From Trichoplax sp. H2 (taxonomy: Eukaryota; Placozoa; Uniplacotomia; Trichoplacea), in contig NOWV01000130.1 in assembly GCA_003344405.1 (NCBI GenBank), forward strand, positions 124,001-188,000: 64,000 nucleotides of DNA, written 5' to 3'. The position numbers were made by a program, and so were the translations under genes. Shown piece by piece: positions 1-10,195 of this stretch (the stretch's first letter is position 1; each line of letters starts with the position of its first letter). The notes under the pieces are model-generated. The model did no database searches and was not told the origin of the DNA. It worked only from the letters and a program-made list of their open reading frames with translations.

Positions 1-3000
1 GCCTAGAATGATTACAACATTAATCATTTAGATCTCTTAAGTAGTATTAATCAAATTTAAATCGCATTGGTAGTAAGTAAAATACCTGTTCCAGGACTTG
101 AAAGCATTGCGACTTCGTTTAAATAAATATCCTTCCATGTTACTTTTATCAAATATTAAGATTCATTAGCGACATTAAAACATGTAATTGAGCTAAAATG
201 TAGTGAAGCCTAACTTACCCAACGTTTTTTGTAGGCTCATCCGTAGTGTCACATTTCTAAATCATAAACATATTAAACAATGTAAAAAAATAATTATATG
301 ACTTCTTGCATAATAAAGCAGCTTAGTTTAAAAATTGACTTGTGTATTATCAAATCGTACTTTCTCTTTTATGGCCATATAATATTTCTCCATTTCTTTT
401 TTATCTTGAATAAAATTTTCCTTTTCTCTCTCGATCTGATGGTATAAAAACATAAAGATTATTACGTCGTACCTTCTAATAACTGAATTCTAATAGTTTG
501 CTCCTGTTCGAAGAATCAACCTGCGTTGTTAGGTCGTCCGTGAAAGGTGAAAATTGTTGAAGTAATAGAGAGCTTTCATCGACAAGCTTACGATAGCTTT
601 TGAATAGAGACATCAGCTGCAATCAAGTATAACATAACTCTGTTTTAAGCAATCTATGTTAGGGTTAGCTAAAAATATTGTTTGAGCTAATGACTAGGAT
701 ATATACCGAATTGAGAACGTCAAGGCGTTTTTTAGCTTGAAAAATATTCAGCTACAACATATAAAGCATACGAATTACTGTAATAGTATACAGATTGATA
801 TTCGTAGAAATACTAATCACTAACTAGGATACTCAATAATAATAAACCGTGATGTGAAATGATAAAAGAATTGAAGGAATACTTATATTGTAATAAGATG
901 TAAGAATTTGTAGCAAATTTTAATCATCAATTTTTATGAAACCTGCTGCTTACATTGTAGCAATACTCGAAGGCAATGTGGCTAAACCAAGACCTCGTAG
1001 ACTTAAAGTTTTGTTCTGCCTAGAGTAAGTAATAATTTAAATTATTCCCTTTAACAAACTGAAATAGTACGTATTTCACAAAAAGTTATAGGAAATATTA
1101 ATAGGTAGTATAAAAAGTATTACTTCTTCAACTTCTATGGTTTTCATCTTCTGAGCAGAAGCGTTACGATTAATTGCACTATATGAGAAAGAAAGTAGTC
1201 AAAAATGTTAGCATTATTAAAGGTCATGACGACACCTTTGTAAAATCAAAATAAATAGTAGAATTAAACGTCAAAAAATTTTATCCATTGTAAATTCGAA
1301 AGCACGTAAGTGATATATATATACTAGAACTGTAACCAAATTCAAAGTAATTTATGAACATTACGAAATGACGATCTTCACTTACGTATCAAACTCATCG
1401 CTTATCTTGTCGAAACTTTTTTTATAATCACGAACTCTCTTAATATCTCTATAAATTAAATCATGTTTCATAAGATAACGAGCATAAAGATAGATTTACC
1501 CAAAACTGGCATAAAGCGAGACAGCATATCAGAGTTGAAACTGAAAGATATTGCTAAATCTCAGTCATGAAATATTACATATTTGCAAAGTTATCTCTAA
1601 TTATATATATATATATATATAATACTCAATAAAGCATCTAGATACCAACACGTGGTTTGCACAGACCATAAATAAAAAATTTACTGTCTCAAGAAATAGT
1701 AGCAAGTAAAGTTACTACAAAAGCAATCGATAAATGTTCATATTAAAGAAACCTTGTCATCATACTTAGATGTTCTTCATGAACCTAATGTCTACTAGTT
1801 ATCCTATCCTAGACCTATCAATATTACAATTTTTTACGTCATAGAAACTGACGTAAATCTGTAACAAAAAATTTTACTTACTCCTTGATATAATTTTGCA
1901 TATAAGTAGATGATAGCGCTTGGCATTCGTCAATAAACCTCTATAAAAATGAGACATTTCAAAGTATAGCAGATGAAATAGAGATCAATATCCGTCTGTA
2001 GCTGTAGTGCAGCGTCATCAAATATCATTACCTTATAAAAGTTCTCCAAATCTGTGAATATCTGAGTGAAATTAGATATTGCATTCTACGTAAACAAAAA
2101 CCAGTAGGCTCAATTTATATTAAGAATATATTGAATCTTCGAATTACAAAAGCAGTGAAAGAACCATTTCATACGTTCAAAATTGTTGCAATATAGATAA
2201 ACCGATTAATCAATAATAACTGATCATAAGTATTTGTAATTAGGATCTCACGCCAATTATGGTAGCGTATTTAGATATAACAATACAACAGTATCCATAT
2301 TCAAAGTAAAATTGTTCAGAGATAAGAGTACGGATTGGATGTTACCAGTTAGCTTTATACTTTGCATTCAACCCATAATTACAATAGAATATAAACTTTA
2401 TTCGATATCGAAATATACGGAGCTTAACGTTGCCAAAAAATAACTACAGCGATTTCGACCATTAAATTGCCGATCACTGAGATAGAGGTAAAGTGAGGTA
2501 GATTCACTTCTGCAGATTAACCCTGTCACAACTATCACCTAGTAAGCAATCTACATAAACGGTAATACAATAAAATATTATCATAGAATTGCAAGTTACA
2601 ATGCATGTCCGTAAAATTATAGTGCATTAGAAAATGTAGTAAATTTGGACTTACGGTAACTAAAGACTCATCAACAAAATGATCTTTCAATGCGTTCAAA
2701 CCGGTAACGAAGGCCCTGGAGAGAAGAATATAACAACGTTAGCGCATTCTATAACAGCTGTTAGCGGTATTGCATGAGCTGTCTACAAATGTAATATAAA
2801 GATCACAGCTACTTTGCAGTATCAACTGTATGATATAGAGTAAAACCAAACAATCAACAAGAAGCTTCGAGGCCAAAGTAATAGCAACCGACTTATTTCA
2901 TATAGGAAATGCAAAGTAGTAAATTATTTCTACAGTTGCATAATTCACGTAACATTGAGCATAACACATCGTTAACGGTAGCTGCAAAAGATGTTATTTT

Positions 3001-4910
3001 TAATAATAAGAGGGTAAAGTAGGCTTTAGCATCATTTCAAATGATACAAAAAATCGCAATATTATATTATAGCTAATCAGTAAGTAACTATTGTACTGTA
3101 CTGCATGATAAATACGAAGGTGCCATTTTAAGTCTGTCACGAATAAAGTACAACAGCATCAAATAGATTACATAGTATTTTTGATGGCCAACCTGTTGGC
3201 ATTGGAACATGTTTTACTGGCATCCGATAAGCCATTATACAACTTGGCCAACTGGGCAATATGAATAATTAAGATAATAATTTTAATAATAAAATATAGC
3301 ATCAGAGAGTAGAAGATGAGTAGACTACTGTATACCAGGTATTATTCAGTGTGTAACTGCTGCAGCTATAGTATGATTATGCTACAATGATAATAGTTAT
3401 TGTTTATTAACTGAAGGATATTTTTACACAGAAATCTATTCATACAAAGAGAACGCACGTATAATACGAATATGATGAGCTCCATAATAAAGGTAAATAA
3501 TGCAACTTGTAGTACACAACTTGTACATTTTATTAACCTTATCGATTTCAGTATCAAAGCTGTTAACGTCCTTCTCTACATTCTGCAAGGATGTCCTAAT
3601 TAAAGATTTACGATAAGTTTATATATGTACGTATAGCAGTATTGCAATAAACCTATCTCAATTTTAAAATATGAAATAATTCTTAGATAATTGCAGTAAT
3701 TATCAATCTTTCAGTGCTAACGTAGCTCATGTTATTAAGGTATAAGGTAAAGCTTGCAAATTAACGAAAAAGCATGAATAGGGTGTGCAATTGGATCTTC
3801 ATTGTTATTATCATTCATTTGTAATCAAACCGATTATTTTACCGTTAATACATACAGTAATAAACATTAGCTTATGCAGGAGTATGAGTGGTGAATGAAT
3901 AATTTAGCCCCAGTCAAAATGCATCGAACTCGTTATATACTTCAACGAATTCGATACATCCTGCCTGGGGCTAATATATATGTACACGTAAAGTCGATAC
4001 ACACTATATATTAATCAATCGTGAGCAAATAAGAGTATAATAAGGGTAGTTGACTTGATGATAATGGCCTACTGTCTATTTATGATACGCTTATCGGCAA
4101 GCCTTGCACTCGTATACTGTACAGTAGTATGAGATACGCATATACAGTATATACCATATATATATATATGTAAAAGTTTTCGATAATGGACTATGGATTA
4201 CGCTATCTTTCCAGGACTTGAATCATGTGTATTACGTGTAGCAATAGTTGATATTCACCTAACACTTACTTTCAAGCTATACATTGGGGCTAGAAATATT
4301 ACGGACTCCTTCGTTATGCGAAGTAATTATCATGTTATTATTTATGACATGGAAGAGTAAGTAACAAAGTTACTCCTTATTATTCTACCATGCCTAAAGG
4401 CTAGTCATTCATAACGTTCAATTATTACAAGCTTCAGTGACTGTCTACAATAAACTATTTTATGTCACCAGATACCAGTATAAGAACTTAGTTTACACAT
4501 TGATGGTAATAAGAGTTGACGGCTATTGAATTGATGCAAAATGATGAAAAAGTGATGGTTGACGACTCTACTGTAGATTTGAAGTACTGTACCAGTACAT
4601 ATGTACTTTACACGTACAATAGACTATCTGTGACCAATCTCCAAATCAAGGCTATACTAAAAGAAATCGGTTTTTTTTTCAATCCTACTTGGCTATACGC
4701 AAGATACATTAGAACATTGATGAAATGAATATTAATCATTTAAGAGCATTTTCCACATAAGCATACAACAACTACTTAGCGATGAGAGTCTGCCCACTTA
4801 TCCCTTGTCGGTATTTTGATGTACCAGTACCGTTGAAAGCATTTTAAAAATACAGACCTAAATTTGGGAGAGTCTTTGATGCACTCTTCAAACGGTACGA
4901 TAATCTTCAT
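1..4910 (-). CDS. ACAP: ACAP-like BAR-PH ArfGAP, 5' part (runs off left edge)
   Basis: Recovered by splice logic, because no exon exceeds 96 bp. Exons, 5' to 3' on the minus strand: 4910-4858, 3595-3538, 3251-3193, 2715-2655, 2085-2032, 1940-1882, 1448-1386, 1178-1124, 1019-954, 751-707, 616-521, 435-361, 256-219, 142-86; the next acceptor leaves only bases 2-1 in the window. All phases join (839 nt). The start reads MKIIVPFEECIKDSPKFR, very like the FEECLKDSPRFR opening of ACAP1/2. Then comes a BAR domain (residues about 18-250), with segments such as SLQNVEKDVNSF and KSTRSWFSHIAFEYC. The PH domain opens with MEGYLFKRSRNAFKSWNR. ACAPs are Arf6 GTPase-activating proteins that sense curved endosomal or plasma membrane through BAR-PH. 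The ArfGAP zinc finger and ankyrin repeats expected downstream lie outside the window, so GAP activity is inferred from family. The donor after exon 616-521 (GTTGAT) is weak. An APPL or GRAF relative is less likely given the N-terminal match. Confidence 0.85.
3905..3973 (-). repeat. Intronic hairpin, 30-bp stem and 9-nt loop
   Basis: Arms 3905-3934 and 3944-3973 are inverted copies separated by 9 nt. As DNA they differ at 5 of 30 positions. Read as minus-strand RNA, four of these become G-U wobbles and only one (G-A) stays unpaired. The element sits in intron 1 of the minus-strand ACAP-like gene, so it would be transcribed in the better-pairing orientation. Its size and shape resemble a miRNA precursor or a small palindromic MITE remnant; sequence alone cannot decide. 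Confidence 0.75.
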
Positions 4911-5035
4911 AATTGTACTTGGATTGGAGTTTAGTTGAAATTAGACGAAAGCAATACTATCATTCCGACCTTAGAAACAAATCAATTGGAAAATTAATTG
5001 CAACCCTACGAGTTTTGCGGCAATATCTCCACCGT

Positions 5036-5336
5036 ACTTGTCTACTCATGTACAGTATTTGTCCTACGGTCGAAAGTTAGACTATTATACTGTACTGTAC
5101 TGTACTGTAGATCAAGAATTAGCAGGCAACATTTGCTCTTTTATGTACAGTATGATTTGTTTTGTCTTGCTTGGGCATCTTTCTCGACCTGTTGTACTGT
5201 ACAGTATGTTCCGAAACGACACAGTACTGTACACTGTAGGATAAATGATTTACTGTACTGTATACAGTGTAAAGTACAGTAAGTACAGTGTACAGTGCAC
5301 AGTATCCGAGTTGTACTGTACTGTACGTACTGTAGA
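5036..5336. repeat. TACTG/TACAG palindromic array upstream of ACAP
   Basis: Period-5 low-complexity DNA made of TACTG units and their reverse complement (CAGTA, reading as TACAG), switching through palindromes such as TGTACAGTAC. It begins about 130 bp upstream of the ACAP-like start codon. Because the unit contains GTAC on both strands, it generates mirror open frames in both directions rich in C-T-V-Q-Y-S-T; these are artefacts. Confidence 0.85.
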
Positions 5337-5481
5337 TTGTGCTGCTAAAAAATCTAGGTTTTAAAATAAATAAAATAAATAAATAAAATAAAATATATAA
5401 ATTCCCCAACAGCTTTATCGTTTAGGTTAGTGGCAATCTCCTGATAGAATTTGTTACGGAATTCTATGGACTAAAAGTCAA

Positions 5482-5566
5482 CTATCGCCGTTTCAAATGC
5501 TGATCCAACACCATTTTAAAAAATGACAAAAGATGGCGTTGGATCAGTAATTTCAAGCGGCTATAG
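5482..5566. repeat. Imperfect inverted repeat, about 35-bp arms
   Basis: Left arm 5482-5516 and right arm 5531-5566 are inverted copies with about seven mismatches and one 1-base bulge, around a 14-nt AT-rich loop. The best-conserved core is CTGATCCAAC opposite GTTGGATCAG. Mismatches split between strands, so no transcribed orientation is favoured. A MITE-like remnant is the simplest reading. Confidence 0.7.
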
Positions 5567-6120
5567 CCCACTGTTAATAAATAGGATTCCTCATCAATTT
5601 ATATCTGAAGGCCGTTATGTTCTCTATCGCGACACTAGGTCAATAACGCAATACTCGGTTAGACACTGCAAAGTAGCCGAAGCTTAGAGTCCACTTCTTT
5701 ATTCTGGTTTGCCTTTCCCACAAGTGATACAGTATATACTGTACAGCATATATATATTACATACTGTACGTATTAGTAAATTACTAGTGAACGTGTCAAT
5801 ACAGTTACGGTATTAGTATCATACGGTTATCTCATCAGTTAGGCAGCTATGCAATTTATTTGCCCTAATTCCTAGACATTACCAGTCTATCATACATAAC
5901 AAAGGCTGCCAGTGATGTGCTCCAAGCCGTAAAGCAGTTGGGAAATGACTAACTTTAAAATTGATTTTTTAATACAGTCTACTGGATAATGTACACTTCT
6001 GGTCTGTTTTTTCATCTATTAAATAGCGCACAGTAGAATATAGTCATGAACGAGTATTGATATTGCTTATACTGTATATTATGTCAGGAACTCCAGACTG
6101 TGTATTGTCAGTGTTGTAGT

Positions 6121-7130
6121 CACTTGAAGTAGAGAATTGGCATCTTACAGTAATTCCAAGGTGTAATATTTGCACTATAGCACGAGAAAATCATTTTCTA
6201 GCTCATGCACAGTACCTATGGAATTTCTAACAAGTCCCAGACTGAGCGATCATATTCGTACTGTAATACTGTATGAGGAAATCAACCTTGACAGAGAAGT
6301 AAGCGCACTTAAAGTAGAAAATTGGCATCTTACTACACAATTCCAATATCTAATGTTTGCACTACTGTATAGCGTGAGGAAATTATTTTCTACCTTATGT
6401 ACAGTACCCATAGAAATATCAGAAATACTCCGGGAATTTCTAGAAAGTCCCTGACTGTGTACGTTCATATCCGCCCTGTAATACTGTATGAGGAAATAAA
6501 AAGTTGACTGAGAAGTAAGCGCACTTGAAGTAGAAAATTGACATCTTACTACTTACTACTCAATTCCAATGTGTAGTATTTGCACTATAGCATGAGGAAA
6601 TAAATTATTTCCTAACTTAAGTGCAGTACGGTACCCATAGAGATTAAAAAAAAAATACTTATTTTAAATCCCATATCTATATGCAGACTTCTAAGAAGTC
6701 ACAGTCAGGGGATCTAGACGGCGCAATGCTCTTAAAATTTCAACCCGTAATATTTTCCCTGTAATATGAGGTAATAAAAGTTAACTGAAAAGTAAGTGCA
6801 TCTGAAGTAGAAAATTGGCATCCTACACAATTCTTATGTGTAACAATTACACTATAGCATGAAGAAATCATTTTCTAGCTTATGTACAGTACCCATGGGA
6901 CTTCTAAGAAGTCCCTGACAGTGTACAGTCTGTCAGGGAATTTAAGCGGTGCCGTGCTCTTAATATTCCAACGCGTAATATTCCTACCGTAATATGAGGA
7001 AATATAAGTTAACTGAAGAGTAAGCGCACTTGAAGTAGGAAACTGACATTTTACACAATTCCAATAAGCAATATTTGCACTATGGCATGAAGGAAATCAT
7101 TTTCTAGATTATGTATATTGTATCATTAAT
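6121..7130. repeat. Degenerate tandem array, about five 185-280 bp units
   Basis: Units open with a variant of GAAGTAGAAAATTGGCATCT near 6121, 6306, 6522, 6799 and 7027. Each carries, in order, TTTGCACTATAGCATGAGGAAATCA-like sequence, a CAGTACCCATGGAATTTCTA-like segment, and an AATACTGTATGAGGAAATA-like segment. The 6700 and 6940 copies also share a CGTGCTCTTAATATT-like block. Copies differ by point changes and indels, so the array is old. No coding potential is conserved across units. Confidence 0.8.
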
Positions 7131-9354
7131 TATATCTGTTCTCAAGACAATCAATTATAGACACGCGCTACAAGAATAGTGCTCAGTAGCGCTTTAATCT
7201 TATAGCCGTGAGCAATTTAATTACATGAGATCAGTAGGCATGAAATATACGGTAGGTTTGAAATTTTTCTCTTGTGATACGAATCTATTGATACTAGAAG
7301 TACAGCGTAAGAAACACTGTAAAAATCTATGCAGATTGTAAGATCGGATATTACCGTTGATCCTATGTTTCTATTATATATTATCGCTCTTTCGCGATTA
7401 TAATTCTCTCCTGCTGTGCTTTCTGTGTTATGAAAGCAATTCTTAAGCATTTCATCGTATTAGTTAGTTACACTGATTGCACGGTAAGCTTTCACGCTTT
7501 ACCTATTCCACTGTAGTTTAGCTACTCGATCGATCATATCGCTTATCTACGCTGTAACATTACAGGGTTTCCCTTAAAACCCAACTGTGATAAAGATCAC
7601 TGTTCTTTCCCTTCATCCTTCATAAACTCTTGCTGTTATGGCTAACTGACAATCATCCGAAACAACACATTACTAATAATTGATGAATTAATTTAAAACA
7701 TTAATTTACTATTCACTAAGATCATTTACCTTTCAACATTGCAGACTCCAGTAACAATCAAAGTAGACATCAACAATCACTCTACCCAGGTATTGACGGT
7801 GAGCAAATACCGTGAAACATGATATGATACAGCAGACGAGCTCCAAAGCCCTAAATTCAATAGCAACCTAACGGTTTGGAATTTTCTTACAAGTCCCTGG
7901 CTTGACTAATAATAATAAATTGAATCTCCGTAAAATCACAAAGACTCGACAATAATTAATCCCATTACAGAGATTCCAAGTATCTGAAATTTAGTATTAA
8001 TAGCTTCGTCAAAATATTAATATACAGTACAAGAAGAATTTTTGAGATAGACTTAAAATAAACAAATCATGGTCATTACACATTTGAACTTTGGACTGTC
8101 AATATGCGAGTCGGTAATGCTCAAAGCATGATAGTAAAAGTCTACAATTAAGTAGACATTTAAACCGAGACTTGCAGAATTTGATAAATATTGAAGTATT
8201 ATTCTCTTACAATACGTGCAGCAGGTACCTATTGTAAAATTGTATCATTTATTATCCAATTACTTCCGGCTATCTTGTTTATTCTACTATACAGGCGCGT
8301 TATGACAAAAATACACACTTCTGGCAGAATCGTTAAGTAAGAATGCAATATTTTGTTATGCAGGCATAAGAATACTGCAGACGTTAACAGCAGTAGTACT
8401 GTATAAGGTTAATTTTCAATAAGGGAATTTGATAGACTTTACAATACTGAAACTGGATAATTGTTATATCTACGCGTATTGTCTTTGAGAAAATATTGCA
8501 GCAAAAATGACTATTACAGTCGCCCATACAAATACCTATTGCATCTTAAGTATTACATTGTATTAACCGATTTTGTAGAATTATTGTATAATGTCTAATA
8601 CAATCTACTACATATGTCGTCCTATATGTCTAATTAGAAAGTAATGCACTAAATACAATGACTATAGAAATGTGAACTCTTTCGCAAACAACTCGCTCAT
8701 ATTGGATGAAGAATAAGCAGAACAAGTATACGCGTTGAACATGATTTATATAAAGACCAGATTCAAGTCGAGAACAATTTTAATATTCTTTATTAAAGTA
8801 CGATTAATTAATTAAAATATCTATGGTTATTTTCCAATCTGCAATGGCTGTTATTTGCATTAATGGTAATTCATTGATTTAGCAGATCAAATGAAAATTT
8901 AATATTTCCACCATAGCCTCCAAGTTCCAGGATTAAGAAAGTAAAACATAACATGGAATAACATAAAGAGTAAAACGCCTTACGTTAGGAATATCGCCTT
9001 TATCTTCCCAACGTCGTATGGAATAGCATTTAGTAGCTATCTACAATCGTTTTTTCTTATGTAAATAGTGACATCATTAATTTAAATAATATGAAATGAT
9101 AGAAATAACTGCAAAATAAAGTTGATGCTTGCTATCATAGTTACTATTTCAAAAAACCAATAAAAAAGCGTTTGATACAGGCATATTAATCATAATGTGT
9201 CAATTAACTTTCAATGACTTGTTAAAAAGGCATTGAAAGAGTAACATAAACAATATCTGAAAACCAACGTACATCATCGTCAAATAAATTCGACAATTAA
9301 CCCTTTCGATTTGTTGGTATATCATTGGAAATGAAAACAGTTCGTCCTATATGT

Positions 9355-9440
9355 GTATAGATATAGATATACAGTATATTGATAGATATAGATATAGATA
9401 TAGATATAGATATAGATAGAGATATAGATATAGATATTAA
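9355..9440. repeat. (GATATA)n microsatellite
   Basis: About 13 hexamer units of GATATA, with minor interruptions near 9370 and 9420. It is followed at 9451 by a TACGCGTA palindrome. Confidence 0.95.
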
Positions 9441-10195
9441 TATTGATATATACGCGTATGTTATAAATCGTAAAGTAACGAATTTTATAACACCAATTAA
9501 TTAATGATAATAGTTACAGCGAATTACTCCCTGATATTTCTAAATTTTACACAAATGTATTTCAAATGTTATCAGTCATCTTCAGTGTGATTGCTACTTA
9601 TTTTGACGAACAATTTCAAGAAGATGATAATTTATGCATACCTATCAAATGTTGTGCATATCATAGATAGGAATGCCGAGCATAGGTCTCAAAAATTTTT
9701 GACAACTAAGTAGAAAAGGAAATTATTGAACAAAAAATTCGTATAAAAACGTTAGTTAAGTAACGCTATGCGTCAAACAATGAAATAAATATTCTTAAGA
9801 TATCGAGTTTAAAGCACACAGAATAACCAGTTAGATTTCTACGGAAAAAATTGAAAATTTTAGTTAAAAGAGTAAATTAAGTAAAAATGATAAATGGAAT
9901 GAAAATGTAAAATATATTTAACAGAATTGAGAATGATAACAATATATAGACTTACGTATCTTAAAAAATCTACTGAGAATATAGAAAATTATAATACATG
10001 AATTGCATTCTTGATAACCCACATATACGCGTATCTTTCAACAGATATTAACTGAGGAATGATAGTTTAAATTGCGACATATTAATGAGATAATATTGCT
10101 GATTATCATCTTGTATTATATTCAAAGTAAGAACCTTTATGAAAATTTTGTAATAACCGTTAAAAAATTCATCAATAACTGACAGGTATTAAAGT

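Larger units (their letters stand above)
4911..10195. other. Intergenic region between ACAP and Dishevelled
   Basis: No gene supported on either strand. It holds a TACTG/TACAG array next to the ACAP start, an inverted repeat (5482-5566), a degenerate tandem array (6121-7130) and a GATATA microsatellite near 9355-9440. The remainder is AT-rich. An isolated splice-framed 45-bp stretch at 7744-7788 (plus) could be chance. Part of the right side should be Dishevelled 3' UTR. Confidence 0.6.

Noticed and set aside
499-521. A 17-bp intron followed by a 31-bp exon (EQTIRIQLLE) after the DDLTTQ exon
   Set aside because: Too short to splice, and the phase does not join the next exon; skipping to 435-361 restores the ACAP alignment.
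954-1019. Leucine-rich-repeat-like reading (LSLRGLGLATLPSSIATM) on the minus strand
   Set aside because: It is a different frame of an exon whose phase-0 frame (EQNFKSTRSWFSHIAFEYC) matches the ACAP BAR domain and joins its neighbours.
4516-4728. 70-residue plus-strand open frame
   Set aside because: Rich in TACTG-derived YCTSTYV sequence, no splice or family support, and antisense to ACAP intron 1.
4998-5409. Overlapping 68-96 residue frames on both strands
   Set aside because: Produced by the self-complementary TACTG/TACAG array; peptides are C-T-V-Q-Y-S-T low complexity.
7744-7788. 45-bp plus-strand stretch with acceptor and donor (TPVTIKVDINNHSTQ)
   Set aside because: Isolated; no phase-compatible neighbour or family match found.
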